A DNA stretch of 64,000 nucleotides from Thermocatellispora tengchongensis (GTDB lineage: Bacteria > Actinomycetota > Actinomycetes > Streptosporangiales > Streptosporangiaceae), in NCBI RefSeq assembly GCF_014202315.1, contig NZ_JACHGN010000008.1, forward strand, positions 353,342 through 417,341. Direction: 5' to 3'. A program made the position numbers and the translations under genes. Under the pieces are notes generated by a model. That model was not told the origin of the DNA, did no database searches, and worked only from the letters and a program-made list of their open reading frames with translations. This document shows positions 25,750 through 36,158 of the stretch, one piece after another (within the stretch, counting starts at the first letter, position 1; every line of letters starts with the position of its first letter).

Positions 25750-27323
25750 CGGCCGTCCTCCTTCGTAGCGAGCTTGGTGGCGAGCGCGGTGGGTTGTGCG
25801 TTGCTGTCAGGGCCCTTGTGCCGGCTGAGGCCGGCGGCGAGCCGGAAGATCGTGTCCTGTACGTCGGGCGAGCGCAGGTCGTCCCGGGTCAGCTCGCCCG
25901 CGACCGCTCCTCCGCGCATGACGAGCGCGCGGTGGGAGAGGCTCAGGATCTCGGGCATGTCGGAGGAGGCCATGATCACGGCCATCCCCGAGGCCGCGAG
26001 CTCGGTGATGATGCGGTAGATCTCGCTGCGCGCGCCGACGTCCACGCCCCGGGTGGGCTCGTCCAGCAGCAGGACGTTCACGCTGCCGGTCAGCCAGCGC
26101 GCCAGGACCACCTTCTGCTGGTTGCCGCCGGACAGCGTCCCGACCTGCTGCCCCAGCCCCCGGCTGCGCAGCTTGACCGACTCCATCGCCGCGCCGACCT
26201 TCTTGGTGCGGTTGCGCTGGCGCAGCCAGCCGCCGAGCGTGAACTGCGACAGCCGGGGCAGCGACCCGTTGTCCAGCACGTTCATCGACAGCACCGCGCC
26301 CGCTCCCTTGCGGTCCTCCGGGACCAGGGCCATGCCGTGGGTGATGGCGTCGGCGGGGGAGTTGCGCTTGACCTGCTTGCCGGCCACGGTGATGACGCCC
26401 TCGGTGCTCCTGCGCACCCCGAAGATCGCCTCCAGGAGCTCGGTGCGGCCGGCTCCCACGAGCCCGGCCAGCCCGAGGATCTCCCCGCGGCGCACGGTCA
26501 GGTCGACCGGGCTCGGGTAGCCGCTGACGTGCAGCCCGCGGACCTCCAGGGCCACCTCCTCGCCGCGCGGGTGCAGCTCGGGGAAGAAGTCCTGCAGCTC
26601 CCGGCCGATCATGGCGTGCACGATCTCGTCGTCGGTGATGTCGTCGATGGGCCGGTCCTCGACCAGCCCTCCGTCGCGCAGCACGACCACCCGGTCGGCC
26701 AGGGCGCGGATCTCCTCCATCTTGTGGGTGGTGTAGAGCATGGCGACGCCCTGCTCGCGCAGCTTGCGCACCACGGCGTACAGGCGCTCGACCTCGCGCT
26801 CGGAGATGGCGGAACTGGGCTCGTCCAGCAGCAGCACCTTCGCGCCGCCGCTGGTGCTCTTGGCGATCTCGACCAGTTGCCGGAGCCCCACCGGCAGCCG
26901 CCGCATCGTCGCCTGGGGGTCGATCTCGACGCCGAAGACGTCCAGGATCTCGCGCGCCTTGCGGGCCATCGCCCGCCGGTCGAGCAACCCGGCCCGGGTA
27001 CGCAGCTCCCGTCCGATGAACAGGTTCTCGTACACCTTCATGTCCATGATCGGCGCGAGTTCCTGCGGGATGATGGCGACACCGTGCCGGTGCGCCGCCT
27101 GCGGGTCCCCGTGGGGCAGCGGCACGCCGCCGACCAGGACCTGGCCTCGGTCGGGCTTCACCTGCCCCGAGGCGATCTTCATCATCGTCGACTTGCCCGC
27201 GCCGTTCTCCCCGGCCAGCGCCGTCACGGAACCGGCCCTGAGCGCCAGGGAGACACCCTTGAGCACGGGCACGCCGCCGAATGCCTTGGCCAGATCCCGG
27301 CACTCCAAAGCGACATCTTCCAC
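25746..27323 (-). CDS. Sugar ABC transporter ATP-binding protein (RbsA type, two ATPase domains)
   Basis: A 525-residue tandem ABC ATPase. First domain: Walker A GENGAGKST, Walker B VLLLDEPSSAIS. Second domain (from about residue 265): GLVGAGRTELLEAIFG replaces a canonical Walker A, as usual in the RbsA/MglA family; then LSGGNQQKVVLARWL (signature) and VLLLDEPTRGVD. It is the first gene of the polyol operon, about 200 nt downstream of the putative promoter at 27526-27555, so a leader is expected. Confidence 0.93.
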   Translation of the reverse strand: MEDVALECRDLAKAFGGVPVLKGVSLALRAGSVTALAGENGAGKSTMMKIASGQVKPDRGQVLVGGVPLPHGDPQAAHRHGVAIIPQELAPIMDMKVYENLFIGRELRTRAGLLDRRAMARKAREILDVFGVEIDPQATMRRLPVGLRQLVEIAKSTSGGAKVLLLDEPSSAISEREVERLYAVVRKLREQGVAMLYTTHKMEEIRALADRVVVLRDGGLVEDRPIDDITDDEIVHAMIGRELQDFFPELHPRGEEVALEVRGLHVSGYPSPVDLTVRRGEILGLAGLVGAGRTELLEAIFGVRRSTEGVITVAGKQVKRNSPADAITHGMALVPEDRKGAGAVLSMNVLDNGSLPRLSQFTLGGWLRQRNRTKKVGAAMESVKLRSRGLGQQVGTLSGGNQQKVVLARWLTGSVNVLLLDEPTRGVDVGARSEIYRIITELAASGMAVIMASSDMPEILSLSHRALVMRGGAVAGELTRDDLRSPDVQDTIFRLAAGLSRHKGPDSNAQPTALATKLATKEDGR

Positions 27324-27517
27324 GACTGATCTCCAGACCCCGGCCTTGACGGCTCGGTGTGCGGTGGGCCCGCTCCGCGGACGAGGTGTCCGGCAGGCCG
27401 GAGCGGTTCCGGACGGGAACGAGAAGGGACGGCCCGGGGACGCGTCCCCGTGAGCCGTGATCAGGCGGGCCGGCTGCTGACCTTCAGGTCCCCGAACGGG
27501 AGCCCGTGTTTGTTTGT

Positions 27518-27555
27518 TCGTGTGAACATCACACGAAAGGACATCGTGGTGTCAA
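27518..27555 (-). promoter_or_regulatory. Polyol operon promoter with palindromic operator over -10
   Basis: On the minus strand TTGACA (27555-27550) is followed after 18 bp by TGATGT (27531-27526). The -10 lies inside TCGTGTGAACATCACACGA (27518-27536), a perfect inverted repeat with 8-bp arms and a 3-bp centre. Binding there would block polymerase, which suits repression by the divergent DeoR-family protein. Assignment to that regulator is inferred from position. The remaining leader to 27323 holds a GGGGACGCGTCCCC palindrome and nothing else recognisable. Confidence 0.75.
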
Positions 27556-27646
27556 GTCTCCGTTGCTCATTCGTTACGTGACCACGACCTTCGCCGCCGG
27601 CCCTGAGACCGCTCTCTGTCGCCGGAAACTCCCTGGAAACAGGGCC

Positions 27647-27675
27647 TTGAACCCGGAGACGGCATCATCTATCGT
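27647..27675 (+). promoter_or_regulatory. Promoter of the DeoR-family gene
   Basis: TTGAAC (27647-27652), 17-bp spacer, TATCGT (27670-27675). Just after it lies TCGCC-AGTA-GGCGA (about 27679-27692), a short dyad near the expected transcript start. Confidence 0.6.
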
Positions 27676-27762
27676 CACTCGCCAGTAGGCGAATGCTGTC
27701 TCCGGTCGAGACTGCGTGTGTGACAGTTGACAAGATTGAACAGCGAAGGGGACGAAGGCGGC

Positions 27763-28521
27763 ATGGTCGTCAGGAGCACGGTCAACCTCGAGAGCAGACG
27801 CCAGGCGCTGGCCGACCTGCTGTCGTCCAGCGGCAGCCTGCGCATCGAGGACCTGGCGGCCCGGTTCGGGGTCAGCACCATGACCATCCGCCGCGATCTC
27901 CAGGCGCTGGAGGACGAGGGCCTGGTCCGCCGGGTGCGCGGCGGCGCGGTCAGCTCGGCCCAGCCCTTCGAGGCCCGCAAGACCCGGGCGGGCCGGGCGA
28001 AGGAGGAGATCGCCCGCAAGCTGGCCACCCTTGTGCCCTCCGGCGGCGTGGGCATCTGCATGGACGCCTCCACCACCGTGTGCATGCTCGCCGCCTCCAT
28101 GCCCCCGGCCGAGAACCTGTCCGTGGTCACCGACGGCATCGAGACCTTCCTCACCCTGAACCGCGACCCCCGCGTGCACGCCTACCTGACCGGCGGCCAG
28201 AAGGACCCCAACGCCGGCAGCCTCATCGGCCCCCTCACCTCCCTGGCGCTGAAGCAGTTCTCCTTCGCCCGCGCCTTCCTGTCCGCCGCCGCGGTCGATC
28301 CGCACTTCGGCACCAGCGAGTTCAGCGCCGAGGAGTGCGAGATCAAAAGGCTCATGGCCGAACTGTCGGACCACGTGGTCATGGCCGTGGACTCCCAGAA
28401 GCTCGGCACCGGAGCGGCGGCCCGCTGCCTCCCCTGGGACGGCATCGACCTGATGGTGACCGAACTCGACCCCTCGGACGACCGCCTGGACCCCTACCGC
28501 GACCACGTCGAACTGCTCTGA
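27763..28521 (+). CDS. DeoR/GlpR family transcriptional repressor
   Basis: A 252-residue repressor. The N-terminal winged helix reads RIEDLAARFGVSTMTIRRDL, the DeoR signature, then EGLVRRVRGGAV. The C-terminal DeoRC domain, which senses sugar phosphates, has GICMDASTTVCMLA and GPLTSLALKQFSF. ATG 27763 with GAAGG upstream is preferred; an in-frame TTG at 27727 would add 12 residues. It is divergent from the polyol operon, so it most likely represses it until a phosphorylated intermediate such as erythrulose phosphate accumulates. Confidence 0.92.
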   Translation: MVVRSTVNLESRRQALADLLSSSGSLRIEDLAARFGVSTMTIRRDLQALEDEGLVRRVRGGAVSSAQPFEARKTRAGRAKEEIARKLATLVPSGGVGICMDASTTVCMLAASMPPAENLSVVTDGIETFLTLNRDPRVHAYLTGGQKDPNAGSLIGPLTSLALKQFSFARAFLSAAAVDPHFGTSEFSAEECEIKRLMAELSDHVVMAVDSQKLGTGAAARCLPWDGIDLMVTELDPSDDRLDPYRDHVELL

Positions 28522-28536
28522 GCCGACGCGGCCCGA

Positions 28537-29106
28537 TCACTCCCGCGGCGGCGCGGCGATCGTCATCGCGAAGGCGGTGCGGGTGAGCGCGGCGGAGTCG
28601 CCGGTCAGGCCGGGGCCCGCGCCGCGTTCGAGCTGCTGGAGGCCGAGCACGACGGCCAGCGCCAGGACGCCGCGGCGCTCGGCCTCGCGTTCGTCGAAGC
28701 CGAGCTCGACGAGGATGCCGGCCACGAAGTCGATACGGCGCCGGCTCACGCGGGCGACGACGTCGCGCACTCCTTCGCGCTCGGCGTCGATGTAGAGCCG
28801 GGCCTCGCCGCCGCGCCGTCCCGCGCGTGCGGCGACGGCGTCGAACAGGGCCCGCAGACGGGCGCGGGGTTCGGCCGTCGCGGAGGCGGCCCGGATGATC
28901 TGCTCGGTCTCCTCGGCCTCCCAGCGCGCCATGACCGCCCGGACCAGCTCCCCGCGGTCGGCGTGGTGCCAGTAGAAGGAGCCCTTGGTCGTGCCGAGGT
29001 CGCGGGCGATGGCCTCGACCCGCACCGCGTCGAGCCCCGACTCGGTGAATCGCGTGTACGCGGCGTCGAGCCATGCCTGCGCCGTCTTGCGCTCCGCTCT
29101 CGCCAC
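28537..29106 (-). CDS. TetR/AcrR family transcriptional regulator
   Basis: A 189-residue repressor: AWLDAAYTRFTESGLDAVRV, then IARDLGTTKGSFYWHHADR is the helix-turn-helix. The GTG start at 29106 abuts GGAGG and one operator, so the transcript may be leaderless or the true start slightly different. It is divergent from the DUF2867 gene, with two matching palindromes between them, and convergent with the DeoR-family gene, 15 bp apart. Ligand unknown. Confidence 0.92.
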   Translation of the reverse strand: MARAERKTAQAWLDAAYTRFTESGLDAVRVEAIARDLGTTKGSFYWHHADRGELVRAVMARWEAEETEQIIRAASATAEPRARLRALFDAVAARAGRRGGEARLYIDAEREGVRDVVARVSRRRIDFVAGILVELGFDEREAERRGVLALAVVLGLQQLERGAGPGLTGDSAALTRTAFAMTIAAPPRE

Positions 29107-29111
29107 CCTCC

Positions 29112-29150
29112 ATACGGTACCGTATAGTCATTCCATACGGCACCGTATGG
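29112..29150. promoter_or_regulatory. Two TetR-type operators in a divergent promoter
   Basis: ATACGGTACCGTAT (29112-29125, perfect) and CCATACGGCACCGTATGG (29133-29150, one central mismatch) share the half-site ATACGGT/C. They fill the gap between the TetR gene and the DUF2867 gene, so the repressor probably controls both directions. Confidence 0.88.
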
Positions 29151-29158
29151 AGGCGTGC

Positions 29159-29623
29159 GTGAGAACCCCCGTGTACTGGTCGTCCGCCCTGGAGGACATC
29201 CCCGCGCCCGACTACGCCGACATGACCATCGGCGTGCTCCCTCCCGGAGCCCCGCACGACCCGCGCGTCTGGGCGGCCGGGCTGTTCTCGCTCAGGGCCA
29301 TGCCGCGCTGGATCGCCGCCGCGCTGGCCCTGCGCCAGTTGCTCGTGCCCCTCCTCGGCATCCCGCCGGCGCCCCGCGACACCTTCCGGGTGGGCCGGGT
29401 CGAGGGGGAGGAGGCGCTGATCGCGGCCGACGACCGCCACCTCGACTTCCGCTGCGGCGTGGCCGTGGACGCCGAGGCCCGCCTGGTGCGGATCACCACC
29501 ACCGTGCGCCTGAAGGGGTGGCGCGGCCGGGTCTACTTCTGGCCGGTGCGCCTCGTGCACCCGATCGTCGTGCGCGCCATGCTCCGCTCGGCCCAGCGCC
29601 GCCTGGCCTCCGCCCCCGCCTGA
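29159..29623 (+). CDS. DUF2867-like protein
   Basis: A 154-residue soluble protein with the look of the DUF2867 family: an N-terminal YADMTIGVLPPGA, a basic/hydrophobic middle (PRWIAAALALRQLL), RVEGEEALIAADDRHLDFRCGV and a C-terminal GRVYFWPVRLVHPIVVRAML. GTG 29159 is chosen over ATG 29147, which lies inside the operator; GGAGG at 29149-29153 gives proper spacing. It is divergent from and presumably repressed by the TetR protein. The biochemical role of the family is not known to me. Confidence 0.78.
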   Translation: MRTPVYWSSALEDIPAPDYADMTIGVLPPGAPHDPRVWAAGLFSLRAMPRWIAAALALRQLLVPLLGIPPAPRDTFRVGRVEGEEALIAADDRHLDFRCGVAVDAEARLVRITTTVRLKGWRGRVYFWPVRLVHPIVVRAMLRSAQRRLASAPA

Positions 29624-29660
29624 CGCGGATCGCCGGTGACGCGCGGGCGGATCTGGGATC

Positions 29661-30461
29661 ATGGCCGGCATGACCACGGTTCTCGCCTTCCACGCCCACC
29701 CGGACGACGAGGTCCTGCTGACCGGCGGCACCCTGGCGAAACTGGCGTCCGAGGGTCATCGGGTGATCGTCGCGGTCGCCTGCGACGGCGTCATGGGCGA
29801 GGCGACCGGCCCCGGCGGCCAGGCCCGGCTGGACGAGCTGCGGGCCGCCGCCGCGGTGCTGGGCGTCGCCCGGGTGGAGCATCTCGGCTACGCCGACAGC
29901 GGGCACGGCCCGATCCTCTACCCCGACCCGCCCGATCGGATGCGGTTCGTCCGCGCGCCGGTGGACGAGGCCGCCGAGCGGCTGGCCCGGCTGCTGCGCG
30001 AGGAGCACGTGGACGTGCTGCTGAGCTACGACGCCCGGGGCGGTTACGGGCATCGCGACCATGTGCAGGTGCACCGCGTCGGCGCCCGCGCCGCCGAGCT
30101 GGCCGGAGTCCGGGTGCTGGAGGCGACGCTTCCGCGCGAGCCGGTCGTGCGGGTGTTCACGGTGCTGCGTGCTCTGCGGCTCCTGGTCCGCTACGACCCC
30201 GGCGTCATCCGCGCGGCCTTCAGCTCCCGGGCCGAGATCACGCATCGCGTGAACGTGCGCCGCTTCTCCGCGCAGAAGCGGGCGGCCCTCGCCGCCCACA
30301 CGTCGCAGCTGTACGGCAACGGCCGCGCCGCGCCGGCCTTCAGGACCCTGGTCCGCCTGCCCACGCCGATCTTCGGCCTCCTGCTCGGCCGGGAGTGGTT
30401 CATCGACCCCGCCGCGCGGCCGGCGTCCGCCATGTGCGACGATGTCCTGCGAACGGCGTAG
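29661..30461 (+). CDS. PIG-L/LmbE family zinc deacetylase
   Basis: A 266-residue protein of the LmbE-like fold. The zinc motif FHAHPDDEVL is at the N terminus and the third ligand is in GYGHRDHVQVH. The family includes MshB (mycothiol biosynthesis) and Mca (mycothiol conjugate amidase), which deacylate GlcNAc-type substrates. Start is ATG 29661, or ATG 29670, which also fits. It is monocistronic, 38 bp from the convergent folP-like gene. I cannot decide between mycothiol-related and secondary-metabolic roles. Confidence 0.88.
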   Translation: MAGMTTVLAFHAHPDDEVLLTGGTLAKLASEGHRVIVAVACDGVMGEATGPGGQARLDELRAAAAVLGVARVEHLGYADSGHGPILYPDPPDRMRFVRAPVDEAAERLARLLREEHVDVLLSYDARGGYGHRDHVQVHRVGARAAELAGVRVLEATLPREPVVRVFTVLRALRLLVRYDPGVIRAAFSSRAEITHRVNVRRFSAQKRAALAAHTSQLYGNGRAAPAFRTLVRLPTPIFGLLLGREWFIDPAARPASAMCDDVLRTA

Positions 30462-30499
30462 CGGGCGGCACGCACGGGTCTCGTCGGGTTCACTCCGGG

Positions 30500-31318
30500 C
30501 TACCGGTCGCCCCATACCGCTTCGAGCAGGGCGATGGCGTCCATGGTCTCCGCCACGTCGTGCACCCTGATCAGATCGACCCCCGCCGACCAGGCGGGGC
30601 CGATCAGGGCGAGCGAGCCCGCCAGCCGGTCGCCCACCTCGCGGCCGGTCACCTTGCCGATGAAGGACTTGCGGCTGACGCCGAGCGCGACCGGGACGCC
30701 CAGCGCGCACAGCTCCGGCAGCCGCCGCAGCAGCGTGATGTTGTCCTCGGTGGTCTTGCCGAAGCCGATGCCGGGGTCGATCCACATCTCCGCGACCCCT
30801 TCGCTCCGGGCCGCGGTCGCGAGCGTCCGCAGGTAGGAGGCGACCTCGGTGCAGACGTCCTCATACACCGGGTACGCGTCCCGCAGCACGGGCACCGTGT
30901 GCGCGTGCATGCCGATGTACCCCACGCCGAGCTGCGCGGCCAGGGCGTGCAGCTTTCCCGACACGTCGTTGACGATCGACGCGCCCGCCGCCACCGCCGC
31001 CTCGGCCACCTCCGGGTTGCGGGTGTCCACCGACACCCGGCCGTGCGCGGCCAGGGCGGCGACGACCGGCACCACCCGGTCCAGTTCCTCCTCCACCGGC
31101 ACCGGCACGGCGCCCGGCCGGGTGGACTCGCCGCCGACGTCCACGACCCAGGCGCCGTGCCGGAACATCTCCCGGCCGGCGGCGATGGCCCGCTCCGCGG
31201 TCTCGTACCTGCTGCCGGGCCAGAACGAGTCGGGGGTCGCGTTCACGATCCCCATCACGCGAAGCGGGCCGATGCCCGGCCGCGCCGGCGGTGTCGTCGG
31301 GTGGGGGGCGGCGTTCAC
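30500..31318 (-). CDS. Dihydropteroate synthase-like protein (atypical)
   Basis: A 272-residue TIM-barrel protein. VMGIVNATPDSF, DVGGESTRPGA, IVNDVSG, DPGIGFGKTTEDN, SRKSFIG and the final IRVHDV match dihydropteroate synthase, which joins p-aminobenzoate to a pterin. Two things differ: the SDGG loop after PDSF is replaced by WPGSRYET, and the usual MHxRGxPxTM block reads MHAHTVPVLRDAY. GTG 31318 follows AGGAGA. No other folate genes are nearby. It may be a secondary DHPS, a sulfonamide-tolerant variant, or a related pterin-binding enzyme; the core motifs favour a DHPS. Confidence 0.85.
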   Translation of the reverse strand: MNAAPHPTTPPARPGIGPLRVMGIVNATPDSFWPGSRYETAERAIAAGREMFRHGAWVVDVGGESTRPGAVPVPVEEELDRVVPVVAALAAHGRVSVDTRNPEVAEAAVAAGASIVNDVSGKLHALAAQLGVGYIGMHAHTVPVLRDAYPVYEDVCTEVASYLRTLATAARSEGVAEMWIDPGIGFGKTTEDNITLLRRLPELCALGVPVALGVSRKSFIGKVTGREVGDRLAGSLALIGPAWSAGVDLIRVHDVAETMDAIALLEAVWGDR

Positions 31319-31492
31319 GGTCTCTCCTGATGCGTCGATCACATCGACGTTAGGAGACCGGGCACCGCCGGGACAGCGCGCAATGACCGGACCCGTGCGG
31401 CGCACCGCGGCGACCGGCCCTACGTCATTCGTCCCGATGCGGGTCGGCGGACGCGGGGCCGGACGGTGGCACGCGGGGAGGCCGGCGGTGGA

Positions 31493-33421
<1,929 letters not shown>

Positions 33422-33486
33422 CCCGTCTCCTGTTCCCTGTCCTCAGCCGGTACGGTCCGCAGATGGGCGGAAACTAGGCGGCGTCA

Positions 33487-33514
33487 CGTTGCACGTGCGT
33501 TGCGGGAATATGAA
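33487..33514. promoter_or_regulatory. CGTTGC-N5-CGTTGC operator and divergent promoter (synthetase/GAF regulator)
   Basis: CGTTGC at 33487-33492 and 33498-33503, 11 bp apart on the plus strand, with TATGAA (33509-33514) five bases later as a candidate -10 toward the GAF regulator. On the other strand TAGTTT (33478-33473) is a candidate -10 for the synthetase. The same repeat pair occurs twice before the diol dehydratase genes. Confidence 0.7.
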
Positions 33515-33638
33515 CGGACGACCGCTCTCGCCCTTGTCCCTGGCCGGAAGCGCGAGGCATGCTGCTAGAGCAAGACCACTTGCCGGGGTGGCCGCGCGAC
33601 CGTCCGTGACCGCCCCCGTATACCCAGCGGAGTGCACC

Positions 33639-35207
33639 ATGGACGCTGAATCGGCCGGTACCGCTCAGGGTGGCGACCTGCGCTCCGACCCGCGGGCCCA
33701 GTACCGGCTGCTACGGCGGGTGCACGAGGCGACACTGGGCGGCGAGCGGCCTCCGGCGCCCGTACGCCCGGTGATCTACGAGTCGTGGCAGCGGTCCCTG
33801 GCCGCCCGGGTCGATCCCGACGACTACCGCCCTCCGGTGGTCTACGAGTACGACGAGGTCGCCGACGTCCGCTCGGCCCACCCGCTGCGCGCCGTGGTGC
33901 CGCTGCTGCGCGACCTGCTGGTGAGCATCGCCGACGAGTCCGCGCACATCATGATCGTCACCGACGCCGAGGGCACGATCCTGTGGCGCGAGGGGCCCGC
34001 GGAGCTGTGCCGCCGGGCCGACCCGGTGGGACTGTTCGAGGGCACCCGGTGGGCCGAGCGCACGATCGGCACCAACGCCATGGGCACCGCGCTCGCGCTG
34101 GACTCGCCGGTGCAGATCTACTCCGCCGAGCACCTGGTGCGCACCTACCAGACCTGGACCTGCGCCGCCGCGCCCATCCACGACCCCGACACCGGCCGCA
34201 CCCTCGGCACCATCGACATCAGCGCGCAGATGCACACACTGCACCCCGCGGTGGTCTCCCTGGTCTCGGCCAGCGCGCAGCTCGCCGAGAGCCACCTGCG
34301 CCGCTGGATGGAGGCCCATGACGAGCGGCTGCGGGCCCGCAACCGGCCCCACCTGGAGGGCCTGCGCGGGGAGCCGGGCGCGCTGATCACCTCCTCCGGC
34401 CGGGTGATCGCCGCCGAGCCGTACGGCGCCTGGCCCGAGCGGGTCGCGCTGCGGCCCGGCGCCGGCCGCGTACTGCTGGACGACGGGCGCGAGGCCGTGG
34501 TCGAGCCGCTGCCGGAGGGGTTCCTGCTGCGGATGCCGCGCCAGGCGCGGCCGGCCCGCGAGCCGGTGCTGTCGCTGTCGTTCCTGGGGGAGCGGCCCCG
34601 GGCCGTGCTCGACGGGCGGGAGCTGCCGCTGACGCTGCGCCGGGCCGAGGTGCTGGCCCTGCTCGCGCTGCGCCCGGCGGGGCTGACCTCCGAGCAGCTC
34701 GCGCTGCAGCTCTACGGCGACGACGGCAACCCCACCACCGTGCGCGCCGAGGTGCACCGGCTACGGGCCCAGCTCGGCGAGGCGGCGATGCGCGGCAAGC
34801 CGTACCGGCTCAGCGTGCGGGTCGAGGCCGACTTCCTCGCGGTGCGGGAGGCGCTGTGCGCGGGCGACGTGCGCGGCGCGGTGGCCGCGTGCGCCGGGCC
34901 GCTGCTCGCCCGCTCCGAGGCGCCCGCGATCAGGGCCGAGCGCGAGCAGTTCGTCGCGGCGCTGCGCTCGGCGGTGCTGGAGCACCGTGACGACGAGGCG
35001 CTGTGGGCGTACGCGCAGAGCGAGCCCGGCGACCGCGACATAGAGGTGTACGAGCGGCTGGTGAGCCGGCTGCCCGCGCAGGACCCGCGTCACTCCGTGG
35101 CCTCGGCCAGGCTGGCCTGGCTCCTGGCCGAGGACGAGGAGGAGGCGGTCAGCGCGAGGGCGCGGCCTCGCCGAGTCCCTGCCGCGCGTGCAGCACGTCG
35201 CCGATGA
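33639..35207 (+). CDS. GAF-domain transcriptional activator with C-terminal winged helix (AcoR-like sensor)
   Basis: A 522-residue regulator. Residues about 30-225 form the AcoR-type sensor: a SWQRSL start, then a GAF block GTNAMGTALALDSPVQIYS and TWTCAAAPIHDPDTGRTLG. There is no sigma-54 AAA domain. Instead residues about 325-410 form a PhoB/SARP-like winged helix (LPLTLRRAEVLALLALRPAG, VRAEVHRLRAQLGE). PhoB-fold proteins bind direct repeats at 11-bp pitch, exactly what lies at 33487-33503 and 36159-36202. It is therefore the likely diol/glycerol-responsive activator of this region. Its last 59 bp overlap the convergent glpF gene. ATG 33639 chosen. Confidence 0.85.
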   Translation: MDAESAGTAQGGDLRSDPRAQYRLLRRVHEATLGGERPPAPVRPVIYESWQRSLAARVDPDDYRPPVVYEYDEVADVRSAHPLRAVVPLLRDLLVSIADESAHIMIVTDAEGTILWREGPAELCRRADPVGLFEGTRWAERTIGTNAMGTALALDSPVQIYSAEHLVRTYQTWTCAAAPIHDPDTGRTLGTIDISAQMHTLHPAVVSLVSASAQLAESHLRRWMEAHDERLRARNRPHLEGLRGEPGALITSSGRVIAAEPYGAWPERVALRPGAGRVLLDDGREAVVEPLPEGFLLRMPRQARPAREPVLSLSFLGERPRAVLDGRELPLTLRRAEVLALLALRPAGLTSEQLALQLYGDDGNPTTVRAEVHRLRAQLGEAAMRGKPYRLSVRVEADFLAVREALCAGDVRGAVAACAGPLLARSEAPAIRAEREQFVAALRSAVLEHRDDEALWAYAQSEPGDRDIEVYERLVSRLPAQDPRHSVASARLAWLLAEDEEEAVSARARPRRVPAARAARRR

Positions 35208-36066
35208 AGAAGTCGTACAGCAGCGCGCCGATCGCGGCTCCGATCAGCGGCCCGGCGATGGGAATCCACATGTACGCGGTGAACTGCAGCCCCTCGGTGG
35301 CGACGGTGCCGGGTATCGCCACGTCGCCCCACCCGGCCAGGTAGGCGAGCACCCGGGGGCCGAAGTCGCGCGCCGGGTTGATCGCGTACCCGGCGTTCGC
35401 GCCGAAGGACATCCCGATGGCCGCCACGGTGAACCCGATCAGCAGCGGGCCCAGCTTGACCGGGACGGTCTTGTTGCGCGCGTCCACCAGGGCCAGCACC
35501 ACGATCAGCAGCAGCGCGGTGCCCACGACCTGGTCCAGCAGCGGCCCGCCCCAGTCGCCGAAGTACCCGGCGGGGAACGTGGCGAAGATGGAGAACGACC
35601 CGACGGCCTGCCCGGAGGCGCGCGGTGTGCCCGCCGCCGTCTCGTACGCCGCGATTGCCTGGTGGTACACCGCGTACACCAGCGCCGCCCCGGCGAACGC
35701 GCCCAGGATCTGGGCGGCCCAGTACCCGGGCACCTTGCGCCAGGGGAAGCCGCGGCGCAGCGCCATGGCCAGCGTCACCGCCGGGTTGAGGTGCGCGCCG
35801 CTGACGCCGCCGGCGACGTACACGGCCAGGGCGACCGCGAAGGTCCAGCCCCAGGTGATCAGCAGCCAGTCGCCCGCGCCCTGGAACAGGACGGCGGGCC
35901 CGGCGGTGCGCCCGGACCCGGGCAGCGCCGCCACGGCCATGGCGACGCAGCCGTCGCCGAACGCGATCAGCAGGAAGGTGCCGAAGAACTCGGCGAGCAG
36001 GTCGCCGTAGCCTCCCCGGACGCCCGCAAGGCCGCGCCGGCCGTTGCGCAGAGGCGTTGTGGTCAC
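35149..36066 (-). CDS. glpF: Aquaglyceroporin / glycerol facilitator
   Basis: A 305-residue MIP-family channel with six spans and two half-helix motifs: SGAHLNPAVTLA and GYAINPARDFGPR. The Asp after the second NPAR marks glycerol-conducting members. GTG 36066 follows GGAGGA. It is divergent from the diol dehydratase operon and shares its control region, so it probably admits glycerol or 1,2-propanediol for the enzyme. Its 3' end overlaps the end of the GAF regulator gene by 59 bp on the opposite strand. Confidence 0.93.
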   Translation of the reverse strand: MTTTPLRNGRRGLAGVRGGYGDLLAEFFGTFLLIAFGDGCVAMAVAALPGSGRTAGPAVLFQGAGDWLLITWGWTFAVALAVYVAGGVSGAHLNPAVTLAMALRRGFPWRKVPGYWAAQILGAFAGAALVYAVYHQAIAAYETAAGTPRASGQAVGSFSIFATFPAGYFGDWGGPLLDQVVGTALLLIVVLALVDARNKTVPVKLGPLLIGFTVAAIGMSFGANAGYAINPARDFGPRVLAYLAGWGDVAIPGTVATEGLQFTAYMWIPIAGPLIGAAIGALLYDFFIGDVLHARQGLGEAAPSR

Positions 36067-36158
36067 AGTGTCCTCCCAGCGACGTCGAAGGTCTCCGCCC
36101 GGCGGTCTCGTCCCGCCCGGGGCGTGAGGTGTGCGCCGCGTCACTGTCCGCGCCGTCG

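Noticed and set aside
25794-27329. Plus-strand frame of about 511 codons opposite the ABC ATPase gene
   Set aside because: Its translation is low-complexity, His/Gln/Arg/Val-rich shadow sequence, while the minus strand encodes two complete ABC ATPase domains.
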